This document shows, piece after piece, positions 12,541 to 23,924 of a DNA stretch of 64,000 nt. Below the pieces are notes generated by a model. It made no database searches. It saw only the letters and a program-made list of their open reading frames with translations, and was not told the DNA's origin. The DNA lies in assembly GCA_016748015.1 (NCBI GenBank), contig JAAOMT010000710.1, positions 289,885 to 353,884 on the forward strand, written 5' to 3'. Both the position numbers and the translations under genes were made by a program. Each line of letters starts with the position of its first letter. Within the stretch, counting starts at the first letter, position 1. The DNA comes from Geosiphon pyriformis (taxonomy: Eukaryota > Glomeromycota > Glomeromycetes > Archaeosporales > Geosiphonaceae).

Positions 12541-13062
12541 AGAAAAAGAGTACAAAAAAAGATAAAAAAAAATAAATCATAAAATAAATCAATAAAAAAA
12601 TAATACTTAATTAATGAACACATTTTTAAAAATAAACACATTTTTAAGAAGTAGTGTAGAAAAAAGTAAAAATGTGTAGAATTTTATATAATACGAATTA
12701 TATATATATAGAAAAAGTATTAAAAGCAAAAAAAAACAGAACAATAGTTAAAGACAAGTAATTATCAAATATCTTTTTTTTCAATAGATAGTTTTTTATA
12801 ACTTGAAATGAAATCATATCCATATTAATAAAAATATTTATTACTATTTAATTCATATTGTCATTACTTGATTAAAAAATATTAATTATTTTTATACTAT
12901 TAACAATTTATATTGATAAAATCTGATAATAAAACACATTAAACTAATAGTTTTTAATTATAACTATTAATAAGATATTAATTTTTTATTTTATTTTATT
13001 TTATTTTTTTATTATTTTGTTTTTTTTGTTGTTTACTTTGATATATTTAAGAACAAGTTATT
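12541..13062. repeat. Unclassified repeat Q2 (copy of Q1 core) in D1
   Basis: 12,683-13,050 repeats 8,990-9,355 in direct orientation: a TATATATATA core, then A-rich DNA, then an (ATTTT)n tract ending TTGTTGTTTACT. It replaces about 0.6 kb of D1 (the part matching LINE-1 about 5,830-6,430 is missing), so insertion was accompanied or followed by deletion. No ORF. Confidence 0.45.
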
Positions 13063-14034
13063 AAACAAATATAAACAAATTATAGATTAAGAGATTTTTT
13101 ATTATTGAAAAATATTGTGTTTTAGAAATCCAGTTTTATTATGATTTGAAAAAATTTCAGCTTATATAAACAATCTTTTTATTGGTTTTAATAAGACTGT
13201 TTTTAGCTCTGGCTATTTAGATTTTTTAGCTTATAAAAATTTTTATATATTTAAAAATATTTATATGAATTATAAATAGAAATAATAAATATTTATACTA
13301 ATAAGTCATTAAAAAATTTGACATTACAAAAATAATTAGTAAAACTGCAGCTTATTTTTTTAAAGTTGCAATAAACATAAATATTGAGATGCATAGGTTA
13401 TTGTTTTTAATAATAATAAAATTAAAAGCAATTGCTTTGAAATTAGAATGTGTTCTTTTTTTTTATTTACTGATTTTGTATATAAACTGTTAAATTGTGA
13501 TTAATACATGTATTTTAAAGCACAAGTTTAACTAATCTGATTTTTAAAACAAGTATTAAGTAGAATATTAGCATATAACTAATTTAATTAAGTCAAAAAA
13601 CATTTTTGTAAAGTAAATAAAAGACAAAAACTATTTAGATAATACTAATAATAATTAAACAAATGTTCTTATATGTATTATAGAGCAGTTTTGTTTGGCT
13701 TTTTCTGTTAAAATTTGTGAAAAATTTATCTTAACTGATAGTTTAATTGTATTGGACAATGTTTATTATTTTGTTTATAATATTTATTAAACTAATTTGT
13801 TATGCTTTTTGAAAAATAAATTTTGGTGCAGAAATTATAAATGACTTATTTATTCAAAGCATAAACTAAGTTTGTATTGTTTTGGTTTGGCATCTAGATT
13901 CTTATATGTATTCTGAATTTACTAGCAAATTTTTGGCTGTTTTTTAAATATATCTAATAAAAACTGTTTATAAAAAATTGCTTATTATAATTAAGAAAAA
14001 ACTTTATAACAAAAATTATCTAAATACTTTGTGC
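13063..14034 (+). mobile_element. Decayed LINE D1, segment 3 (RNase H to zinc finger)
   Basis: Continuation of D1 ORF2, aligning with LINE-2 from about 36,300 onward through the RNase H region and into the C-terminal zinc-finger domain. It stops exactly where the LTR of the - strand retrotransposon begins; the missing codons continue at 23,925. AT-converted and full of stops. Confidence 0.75.
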
Positions 14035-14872
14035 TGTTACAGCTGATTATTTGGAGTCTTAAAGCAAATAACAAATCCATAACTTGATGCTCAGTTAATG
14101 TACTGATGTTGGTTTCTGAAAGTTGTTTGTATCTGAAGATTTTTTGTTAAGTTCTTTGTATAATAGACAGAGATTCAATTAATAGTTTTATCCATAGCTT
14201 CCTGAAACTGCAGTTTTGTCAATTTTTTTCTCAGTATAATGGCCAGTAATCCTCTTAATAAGATATCCTCAATTCCGAGTGTTTATTTTTATTCCTGAGT
14301 CTTTTACCAGTGCTATATTCTGACATTAGTACCTCTATATGTAATTCTTTTTAATCAAGTTAACAAACAATAAAAAGAATAAAGCAAAAAGAAAATAAGA
14401 AAATAAGCCAAGGCAATTTACATGTTTAGTATTCCGTCAATAGCCATGATTAAGGACTATTGTTCTAATGTGTTTTAAGTATTAGCAACTATCAATATGA
14501 AGTGTTGATAATGGAGAGTAGATTGAGATGGTAAATAATTATTTATTGATATTTGTGATGTGGACAAGTTGTTTAGATTAAATCTAAACTGAAAGGTCTG
14601 TTTTTTTTTTCTTCTAATGTTACTGCTATATATATATAATTGATGTTCTATGAGATCATTTACATTTCTGAGCAATGTGCTATGATTTCTTGAACAATAC
14701 TTACATTGCTAAGCAATGTGCCCTAATTTTCTAATATTGCTCTATATTGTTGAACAATGTGCCATAATTTCTGACATTGCTTCACATTATTGAGCAATGT
14801 GCTCACATGTTAACTACTACTCTTTTATTGGTCTACTATTTTCTATATCTGTTTTTCTTTTTATGAGTAATA
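14035..14872 (-). repeat. 3' LTR of the Ty3/gypsy-like element
   Basis: Direct repeat of 23,190-23,924, starting TGTTACAGCTGATTATTTGG on the + strand. It is about 100 bp longer than its partner because of extra units at 14,660-14,800 built around AGCAATGTGC and its complement, able to form small hairpins. TATATATATAAT near 14,628 is conserved in both LTRs. Confidence 0.88.
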
Positions 14873-14887
14873 TTATCTCCTCCTTTT
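14873..14887 (-). promoter_or_regulatory. Polypurine tract
   Basis: On the - strand this reads AAAAGGAGGAGATAA and directly precedes the 3' LTR, the expected place for the plus-strand DNA primer of an LTR retrotransposon. It supports the placement of the inner LTR edge. Confidence 0.7.
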
Positions 14888-15951
14888 AATATTGAGCTCC
14901 ATTGAAATTCTCATTTTGAATTATGTTAAATACTTCTTTTTCAAGTAGTATCTGTTCCACTCTACTCTTTATTTCTTCAATTTGTGAATTGTTTATTCTT
15001 TCCTATTGGTTGATGGTTATTGTTTCTATGTCAAAGTGTAACAATACTTCTGGGTAGTTTTGAAATATAGTGTGTAGTTGATACATGGTTCTAATATGTA
15101 GTGTCAAGTTTGTTTTCTTTCCAATAATGTCTTTAATATTCTGGACTATCTCTTGATTGAAAATTCTTTTGGATTTGTCAAGATATAACTTTTGAATATC
15201 TATTTTTTGTTCCAATTGATAATAGCAGTATGGTATTAGAAGTTGGTCTATCCATTTGTTTTAATTTTCTTTTGCCAGTTCTTCTGTTAGAACTGTAATA
15301 GTTATCTTTCCAAAGGTGTTCTTTACTTTCTCTACTATTTTATCTGACCAGTTTATTGATTGTTTTTGTGGTCGCTGATATGATGTACTTTTTTCTTTCT
15401 GTTTGGTGTTTCAATAGCAGATTGTTTGGTTATTGATAATAATTTCTATGTTTACTTGCTGTTGACTTAAAGCCTGAAACAATTGTTAAGCTAAGATGTG
15501 GATATAGTCTGGTATTTCCATTTTTCTTTGTTGCTTTTGTCATATATACTGTGTTTTTATATAATCTTTTGGTTATTCAATTTGACATGTTTGGTTCAAT
15601 AATCATGATTGGTTCCAGATCTTATGGAATTTTATCTGGTTGGACTAGTATTCTTTGTACTCCTAATTGTGAAATATTACTGGTAGATGATGACACTATA
15701 TGGTGATATCGTTTTAGTTGATTACTATGTGCTGCTTTGGCTAAGATTTTGTTATTTTATCTTAATTTATAAGCTCTATTTCCTAGAATTTTTTTTATGT
15801 GAAATGGTTTATTCTATTTGAGATCAAATTTTCCACTTTATTGTTTTTCTGTTTTGGTACAATGTAGAAGTACTTTGTCTCTAATTTTGAATTTGACTGG
15901 TTTATTTGGTAGTTAGTTATCATGTCTTTTTTTTTGTTTCTTTTGTGACTT

Positions 15952-16610
15952 TTAGATGTTATCAGCTGCTTTTCGCCATTTGCTTTTTAGTGTTTTCATT
16001 AAGTCATATGTTTTTTTTAACAATGTTTTTTGAAAATTCTCTTCTATTATTGGTTCTATTGGATATATTTTGATTTCTATCTTAACTAGTAATGTTGCTG
16101 TCTTATCATATACTAATTCAAATAGTATTGCTTGTATAGTGTCTTGTTTTATTGTTCTATAAGCAAATAATACTAATGGTATGAGCAAATCCCATTCATT
16201 CTGGTTTTTTTGGCTGATCTTGGCTATTGCTTCACACAGTGTTCTGTTGAATCTTTCAACTAACCTATTTGTTTGTAAATGATATGGTAATAATAATGGT
16301 TTTTTTATCCCAAATCTTTGGCTTAATTCTGCCAATGTTCTATTCACAAAATGAATTCCTTGATCTGATAATAGTTTTTTTGAACATCTGTGTTAACAGA
16401 TCAAATTTTAATGGACAAATTTAGCAATGAATTCTGTATTTGCTCTTTGAATGGCTTTTGCTTCTGGCCATTTTGTGAGATAATTCATGGCTACTGCAAT
16501 ATATCTATTGTCTCTACTGGTGATTGTTAATGGTTCGACTAAGTCAATTCTAATATGATTAAATAGTTGTTCTACTTTAATTGGTCTCAATAGTTCACTG
16601 GATTTTATTC
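15952..16610 (-). pseudogene. Integrase domain remnant of the LTR element
   Basis: Two open stretches (16,408-16,590 and 15,952-16,347, - strand) match a retroviral-type integrase core: a first catalytic-Asp context I-R-I-D-L-V, then W-P-E-A-K-A, then the G-I-K, P-Y-H-x-Q-T-N-x-x-V-E-R-F-N-R-T-L segment with the catalytic Glu, followed by Q-N-E-W-D and the A-Y-R-T segment. The reading frame is broken between 16,347 and 16,408. Upstream (16,600-16,720) has the C-x2-C-like context of the integrase zinc-binding domain. Confidence 0.82.
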
Positions 16611-16989
16611 TATCTCTTCTTTGACAAGCATCACAATTTTGAACATATTGGATGATGTCTGGATATATTGATGACCAATAGTATCTTTTTTTGATTTTTT
16701 CTATGGTTGCTTCTTTGTAAAAATGTCATGCTGTTAGATCTGAGTGTATGTTGAATAATATTGTCTCTTTTTCTGATTCTGTAATTACTCTAGTTGATTG
16801 ATCTGAATTTCTTTTGTTTTTTTGGTAAAGTATATTTTGATGATTGATAAAATATTTTAATTGCTGTTTTATCTTGTTTTATTTATTTTGAAATAATTTC
16901 TCCTTGAACAATTGGGTATTTATATAATGTTAGAGTTTTTGGTATTTTTGTATATTCATTTTTTGTTATATTTTTGGGTTGAAATGTTT

Positions 16990-18440
16990 TTAGATTTGTT
17001 TTATTTATGACAATCTATTGGCATTTCCATTTTTTTTTCCTTTTTTGTAGTGTATTGTATAATTAAATAGTGAAAGTTTTATTTTCCATCTGGTATAGCA
17101 ATTGTCTCCAAATTTTTGTTTCTGGATTGAAGTCAATCTTTTGTGATTGGTGTACACATCAAACTTTTGATTCAAATATTTTTTCCATTTGATAACAGCC
17201 TAATAGATAGCTAAGTGTTTTAGTACTAGAGTTCTATAGTTTTTTTCAGCTGGACTTAAGCTTCTACTGACATAAGTTACCAGGTATTCTCATCCATCTG
17301 GTTTTTTTTGAGATAGTACTGCTTCCAAAGCTTGATCTGATGCATCTGTTGTGATTATAAATGGCTTGCTATGATCCAAATAGATTAATACTAAAGCTTA
17401 AATAAGTTTTTTTCTTAGCATATCAAAAGCTTTTTGCTGAGTTTCAGTCCATTTATATTTGGTGTTCTTTGTTTGGAGTTGGTGTAGTAGTTGAGCTATT
17501 TTAGAAAAATTTTTAATAAAGTGGCAGTAGTATCCAGCAAATTCCAAGAATACTCTTAATTCTGTAAGATTATTTGGTACTAGAAAGTTCTTAACAATCT
17601 CAATCTTATCTGAATCCGTTTTAATACCATTTTTGCTTACAACATGTCCCAAAAACTTGAGTTTTGTTTTGCCAAAAAAACATTTGTTGGCATTTAATTT
17701 CAATTCTGCTTATCTGAGTCTTTCAAATACTTGTTGGAGATGATACAAATAATTATCAAATGTTTTTGAGAACACATTGGTGTCATTCAAGTATATGACT
17801 ACTGATTTTCATAGTAATCCAGTATAGACAATTTCCATGAGTTGTTGAAATGTAGCAGAAGTATTCATCAAGCCAAATAGCATCACTTCAAATTCAAAAT
17901 TTTTTTCTTGTGTTGTAAAAGTTATTTTCTCTTTGTCTTTTGGTTTTATGGCTACTTGCCAGTAACTACTGTCTAAGTTTAAAGTCAAGAACTATTTCTT
18001 TTCTCCAAAAGCATCAAACAGCTCTTGGATCTTTAATATTGGATAACTATCTCCTTTTGTCACTCCATTTAGTTTCTGGTAATCCACACAAAAGCAGATT
18101 TTTCCATTTTTTTTATGGACTAATACCATTGATAACGACTATGGGCTCATTAATGATTGAATTAACTTGTTGTTAAGTATCTGATTGATTTCTTAATGGA
18201 TAATCTTATGGCTGGCTGGTGGTACTTTGTATGCTCTTTGTTTAATTGGCATTGTGTTTTCAGTCTTAATTTGGTGCTAGATTATATCAGTTCTGCCAAA
18301 TTCATTTTTGCTGGCAAAAATATCATTGAAGTTGTTGAGTAACATCTTGAGTTGTATTGATTGAAGTGGGTTTAAGTTTCTCAAATTCATCTGTTTCAAT
18401 TGTTTTAGTTGAAGCAGATAACATTCTTCTTGTCTATATA
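16990..18440 (-). pseudogene. Reverse transcriptase and RNase H of the LTR element
   Basis: On the - strand the RT core runs from about 18,100 to 17,700, with stops. The catalytic box at about 17,783-17,797 reads Y-L-N-D where Y-L-D-D is expected, a G-to-A type change. The open stretch 17,398-17,703 carries the Ty3/gypsy RT thumb (C-F-F-G, L-G-H-V-V-S, G-I-K-T-D). RNase H follows, with T-T-D-A-S-D-Q-A near 17,340 and S-R-x-L-S-P-A-E-K-N-Y near 17,250. Inactive. Confidence 0.85.
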
Positions 18441-18444
18441 TTGT

Positions 18445-19188
18445 TTATAATATAATATCCACATATCTGCAAAGTTGTGAAAAGTCTGGAATGGTGTTTG
18501 GTAATTGATCTTTGACTTTAATGCTTAAGTATCTGATTATGGTTCTTTGTGGTATCTTGATAATATCTTCAATTGTGTTGTAGATAGGAATTTTGATGTG
18601 TTTAGGGCTTTTGGCTAATATATAAAGATTGGTGAATTTAATCTCCCCTGTTTCACAAATGGTTGTTTCTGCTTCAAATATTTGGGCTTGACCTTTCACT
18701 TTTCTCTCTATAGTTAATATATACTAATCATAAGATGGAATGAAAATTGATTGACAGATGGAAATAATTTTTTCCTCTGCCATATTAACTGGTACATCTA
18801 TTCTACCCATTGATCCGAATCCCTGTATCTCTCTAGCTGTAATTCTTAATACTTCCTTGTTTTTTACTAATACTAATTGAGCTACTTTAACCAGAGACAG
18901 GAATATTGTCTGTGTTATTTTTTTATTTGGCTCTATAATATAGGCCTTTTCTGAGTCATTTTGTAGCATAGCAATAATATTTTCTACATATCCTGCATCA
19001 ATTATTTCTCTTCTGATGTTAATTTCTTTTTTTGCTAAACTACTTCTGAATGCCAATTGAATCATTATTGTTGCTAAAATTTTCAGTGCTATTTTAAGAT
19101 TAATGCAGGTGTATAAATGTGGTTCCAATTTGATGGTATCTTTTCTTAGATCAAACTCTGTATCAGTATTATGCACATGCTCTGGCAT
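18445..19188 (-). pseudogene. dUTPase-like domain and linker of the LTR element
   Basis: The 154-codon stretch 18,724-19,188 shows all five trimeric dUTPase motifs in order: (I) T-E-F-D-L for A-G-x-D-L; (II) R-S-S-L-A-K-K; (III) E-I-I-D-A-G-Y-V-E-N-I with the catalytic Asp and Tyr kept; (IV) K-K-I-T-Q-T-I for R-I-A-Q-x-I; (V) I-Q-G-F-G-S-M-G for G-G-F-G-S-T-G. Several expected Gly are Glu or Arg, as G-to-A decay would give. After a stop, 18,445-18,699 continues as a linker towards RT. dUTPase hydrolyses dUTP and so limits uracil in cDNA. Its place between protease and RT suggests it was part of the polyprotein. Confidence 0.78.
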
Positions 19189-19189
19189 A

Positions 19190-20690
19190 ATACTCTTATT
19201 ATTGTTGCTAAACCATTTTTTTTGGAGAGATTAGGAAGTGCAATGTATTATTCAGGTTTTGAATCAGAGTTTGAATTCTCGTAATTTTTGTTGCTATTTT
19301 GAATGGAGCTGGAATCATTATTTTTGTTATTGTCATTGTCAGAGTTTAAATCAGGTTTGAACAGTGATTTCAATTCCATTTCACAGCTGCTAATTGGTTC
19401 TTTTTCTTCTAGAATTGTGTAGATTATGCATGGTGGTAGATTGTAAATAAGATCACACTTATTACAATATCAAAAATCACAGAGAATTAAACAATGTTAA
19501 CATAATCAAGTATTTAACTGCTCTAAATGCTGCTCTTGTTTTTTTCTAATGGGTGTTAGTCACTGGTAGTGTTTATAGAATTCTTCCAAATCATCTTCAA
19601 TGTTGCCAAAGATGTCGAAAGTTTGGACATATTTGGGTTCAAAAAGAAATAGAGAGTTGTTTTTGATTTTTAGTAGTTTACTGGTTGTTGTGCCTTCTGT
19701 TTTTGTACACACTATTCTTCAGATTTCATGTTTATCATGGGGATATCTTTCTAATCATTGCAATGCTCATTTCCAAACATTGTCAATTAGTGTTTCTTTG
19801 CATATCCAGTTATTAATTAAGATCATATACTGACACATTTTATTGTACATTTCTCTATATTCAGGAATGTTATTTGACATTCCTTTATTGGGCAAAATAG
19901 TTCCACATGCAAAACATGATTCATTGTCTCATTTTCTTTGCTGTTTTGGTTATCCAAAGTGTTCTATAACACATGAGTGATAGTAAAATTTTGTTGTGGT
20001 GGAGTATTTTTTGTTGTCACTACAGCATGCACCTATTGATGACAATTTCTTGTCACAATTGATGCATATGAGCTTTGGTTGGCAATAAGTAGATTGTTGT
20101 GGTATAGTATAAATGTAAAAGCTATAAGTAGTAGTGCTAGTGGTTGTTGTTTTTTCTTCCTTCTCTTTTTTTTTTCCTTATTGCTTTCTTCTTTCTTCCA
20201 AATTATTAGCTCTTTCTGGTTGTTGTCAGTTCCCTAGACTTGGTCTGAATTTCAGGTAAGTTCTTTTTTTTGCTTTTCTTTCCTATTGTCATCCCAAAAG
20301 AGTATTGGTGGTAACTTGTTGTGGTCTTTGTTGGCCCATAAAACTTGGTAAGCTTCTCAGGTGGGTTTTTTTTTTCTTTCTTGAATTCAATTAGTGGTGC
20401 TGATACAGTACCATTTGGTTTGAAGTGATCACATATGACTGAGACTCTTGTATATTGTCCATCCTAATTGAACTGTAGTTTCTGCATGTTCTAGTCAAGC
20501 ATGGCATTGATTTTGACTAGCCAGTCATTATCAACTAATGTTTGATACTATGTAGCTTTTATTACTAAAACTTTGATTAGTGTAATAACACTATTGACTT
20601 TAAAGAGAAAATCATCAATCTTACTGATAGAAGTTTTGGTTACTCCATCAGCTGTTATTATTCTGGTGCTGGCAGCATAATCAACTTGGT
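19190..20690 (-). pseudogene. Cys-rich linker region of the LTR element
   Basis: Coding-like but stop-broken region between protease and dUTPase on the - strand. Near 20,080-19,890 it has clustered Cys and His (C-x2-C, C-C, H-x-C, then C-F-A-C-G), like a zinc ribbon or RING-type finger. Further down, acidic and Asn/Ser-rich low-complexity sequence is seen (19,250-19,350). Family not recognised beyond this. Confidence 0.5.
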
Positions 20691-20697
20691 AACCTAA

Positions 20698-21105
20698 TTA
20701 GTTTATGAGTTGTTGTGTGATGATACTGCCTGCTGATCCACTATTCAGAATTAGTTTAATGGCCTGTCTATTGACTTTAGCATTGGTGTACATTGCAGTA
20801 ATGAGTTTGGTGTTGAGTATGACTTCACTAAAGAGTGGGACTGGTGTTGTTTTCTTAAATTCAAAGGGAAAAATTGCTGCTAGAGTTTTATCATCAGTAA
20901 TGATAGCTGGTGATATGTTGCTAGTGAGTGATTGTTTTTGGATGGCTTTCAAGTTGTTGAATGAGGTATCTTTTGGGGTCACCAAAAGACTTAAATAGTG
21001 TTGAGAATTTGGGTTTTGGGTGTATCCAGTGCCCAAATTCCATTGTTGAGATCTTGATAACTGGATTAAAGAATTGGAGATCAGCTGATAGACTACTATT
21101 GCCAA
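20698..21105 (-). pseudogene. Aspartic protease domain of the LTR element
   Basis: 135 codons on the - strand ending in I-K-L-I-L-N-S-G-S-A-G-S-I-I-T, the retropepsin active-site loop in which D-S/T-G is expected. Here Asn replaces the catalytic Asp (GAT to AAT), so the enzyme is dead as read. Downstream (to about 20,480) the L-G-Y-Q-V-D-Y-A and N-D-W-L segments of the retropepsin fold can be followed with stops. Confidence 0.72.
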
Positions 21106-21436
21106 TCTCTAGTTTTGTTGTATTGTTCTTAGCCTTTGGGTTCCGTTTTGAGGCAAGCTTTGTGGTAGTGTTGAATTTTGTTGGAGTTGATAAATTACTT
21201 AAGACTGTAGCTAATAGATAGATTGGGGCTGCAGTTGATAAATTATGAGTGTTGTCAGCTGATAAATTAGAGCTTGATATACAGGTGGTTAATAAATTGG
21301 CTGTTGTGTCATTTGGGTATAATAAGGTGAGTATTGATCTTAATGTGAGTATTAATTTGGAGTTTGAAACTTGTAATCAGGGTTTTAATATTGATTTTCC
21401 AATTGTGGGTTGTTATTATAAGAGTGACAGTTAATT

Positions 21437-22640
21437 TTCAAATGGTTTTGTTTACCACAATTGTGGCAGATATGTGTCTCTTGTTGCCACAGCTGATTGA
21501 ATGATAATGAAGGATGTGACTGATTTTGGGAGCAATTCATGTTTCCAGAATTATTGCATTATTGGGGTGGCTAATAAATTGCATGATTGTTAGCTAAGTA
21601 CTCTTTTAATTTCTGATTAATTGAATTACTAAGTTGTTTCAATTTGGAATCCAAGTCAGATAATCTATTCATTACTAGATTTATGGCTTGGGCATGGTTG
21701 GCTTCTAATTCAGCAGCTTCAAAATTTCTGGTGCTTGTAACTGTGGCTTGAAAATTTACTGGATGCATTGGACATACATGTTAGAGGATACTACTGTGTA
21801 AACTTCTAATGAATTGATTTAGAATTTGTGACACTGTGAAATAGTCAGCTTGAATTGTCTGAATTTGGTGCAAATTTCTATGGAAGCATCCTAAGTAGAT
21901 AGTAATGACTTTATTTTCTTCTTGTTTGATGGTGATAAAGGTATTTGCTAGATGATTAATACTATTATTATTGCTGAAGTATTGTAGAAATACAAGCTTA
22001 AATGCATTAAAATCCTGAGGTTTGTTGGCCAAGCTTTGATACCAAGAGTCAGCAGTATCCTGGAGAAAATAAGGGATGGCTTGTATGGCTCTGGTGTCAT
22101 TCCATCTGTTGGCTGTAATGGCTTTTTCCACATTATTTAGCCACACTTGGGTGTCATTTTCTTCACTAGTGAATTTTTCAATTTTGGCAATAGGTGCATA
22201 TGCCATTAGTACTAATAGTAGTTGTTGTTATGGTTGTGGTTATTGTTGTAGTTGCTGCTGAGGTGGTGGTTGTGACTGTTGCTGTTGCTGTTTGTTAATT
22301 GGTGGAGCTAATAGTAGATTAATCACAATTATTAAAGATAAGTTTTCCTGATTAATAATATTAAGGTTTGTATTGTTCTGGTTTTCTGGAGTTTGATTAA
22401 CTAAAGTTTTAATTTCTAAATTTTCTAGAATCAGATTTTGTTTGCTAATTTTCTGATTGCTGTATTCTTTTTCCTTAGAGTCAGTTATTTTTCAAAAACT
22501 AATGGCTCCGAAATCTGGTTGTGATGGTGGTAATTAAATTCCTGCTGGCATTGGGAATTGTGATTTAAATCCCTCAAAATAATTGCCATATGTTTTCAAT
22601 AACTCTGCTTTTTTTTGTTTACTTTGGAATGGGATTCTGT
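21437..22640 (-). pseudogene. Gag of the LTR element with CCHC knuckle
   Basis: Stretch 21,781-22,206 is a retrotransposon gag capsid domain (W-L-N-N-V-E-K-A, then S-W-Y-Q-S-L, then F-L-Q-Y-F-S). 21,571-21,768 continues after a stop as a coiled-coil-like segment. A knuckle C-H-N-C-G-K-Q-N-H-L-K-I-N-C lies at about 21,437-21,475. The likely N-terminal part (22,210-22,640) is Gln/Pro-rich. 22,640-23,189 up to the 5' LTR has no feature I could name; a tRNA primer-binding site was looked for beside the LTR and not recognised. Confidence 0.75.
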
Positions 22641-23189
22641 TCAATGGTGTTGTCATGTTTGTTATAGTCACACTTATTATGTTGATAATACTTTTGAGTA
22701 TGTAGTAATATAATGGATTAGCAGGTGAATTAAATCTTTGTTTTTTCCAAGTGGGTAATTGGATTTGCTTTGGTGTTTCTGCTGGTGTTTGTAACCTTCT
22801 TTTTCTTTTATTGACAAAAGTAATAAAAAATTTTTGCTTGGTGTATTTTTCAATTTCTCTGTTTATTTCTGTGATTAAGAATGTAAATAAGTAGTTTTAT
22901 GGAAGAGTGGTGCTTTGAAGTAGTTCATTAAAGAAATTGTTAAAAACAGATTCTGGATCTCCTTGGCCTTCCAAGTAATATACTATTTTTTTGTTAATGT
23001 AGCAATTGAAAGCTAATTCTGTTGGCCAACTATTATTTGTTAATCCGAGATAAGTATGATAGTATTAGAATAAGGATTTTACAAATTCTAAATGATTTGT
23101 CTCTGTTTCTTTAAATTCTGCTATTGTTTCAGATAGATGTTTATTGGTGCTGATTCTCTGTTGAATTATACTTCACAAGGAGCATCAAA

Positions 23190-23924
23190 TGTTACAGCTG
23201 ATTATTTGGGGTCTCAAAGCAAATAACAAATCTGTAACTTGGTGCTTAATTAATATACTGATGTTGGTTTCTGAAAGTTGTTTGTATCTGAAGGTTTTTT
23301 GTTATGCTCTTTGTATAATGAACAGAGATTCAATTGATAGTTTTATTCATAGCTTCCTAAAACCACAGTTTTGTTAATTTCTTTTTTAGCATGATGGCTG
23401 GTAATTCTTTTGATAAGATATCCTTAATTCTGAGTATTTATTCTTATTCCTGTGTCTTTTACCAGTGCTATATCTAGATGTTAGTATCTCCACATATAAT
23501 TTTTTTTAATCAAGTTAACAAACAATAAAGAAAATAAAGCAAGAAAAAAATAAAAAAATAAGCCAAGACAATTTGCACATTTAGTATCCCATCAATAGCC
23601 ATGATTAAGAGCTATTGTTCTAGTGTGTTTTAAATATCAACAACTATCAACATAAAGTGTTGATAGTGGAGAGTGGATTGAGATGATAAATAATTATTTA
23701 TTGATATTTATAATGTAAACAGATTGCTTAGATCAAATCTAAACTGAGAGGTCTGTTTTTTTTTCTTTTAATGCTACCATTATATATATATAATTAATGT
23801 TCTACAAAATCACTCACATTTTTGAGTGATGTGCTATGATTTTTTAAGCAATATGCTTATGTGTTAATTACTACTCTTCTATTGGTCTACTATTTTCTAT
23901 ATTTGTTTTTTTTTATAAGTAACA
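23190..23924 (-). repeat. 5' LTR of the Ty3/gypsy-like element
   Basis: Partner of the left LTR, starting TGTTACAGCTGATTATTTGG and ending GTAACA, a perfect 6-bp terminal inverted repeat. It lacks most of the AGCAATGTGC units found in the left LTR. Differences between the two LTRs elsewhere are mostly transitions. Confidence 0.9.

Larger units (their letters stand above)
14035..23924 (-). mobile_element. Ty3/gypsy-like LTR retrotransposon with dUTPase-like domain (degenerate)
   Basis: A 9.89-kb element transcribed leftward. Terminal direct repeats (14,035-14,872 and 23,190-23,924) both begin TGTTAC and end GTAATA or GTAACA. A purine-rich tract lies beside the left LTR. Order on the - strand: gag with CCHC, aspartic protease, Cys-rich linker, dUTPase-like domain, RT and RNase H, integrase. 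Protease before RT before integrase fits Ty3/gypsy. It is inserted in the zinc-finger codons of D1; GTGC (14,031-14,034) and GTAC (23,925-23,928) are a likely 4-bp target duplication with one transition. Many stops, mostly explicable as G:C to A:T changes, so inactive. Confidence 0.9.

Noticed and set aside
8990-13050. Q1 and Q2 as the two LTRs of one retrotransposon
   Set aside because: The interior is the end of M2 plus decayed LINE D1, and each repeat interrupts a different host element.
23150-23189. tRNA primer-binding site next to the 5' LTR
   Set aside because: The sequence after the LTR edge (TTTGATGCTCCTTG on the - strand) did not match the 3' end of a tRNA that I could recognise.
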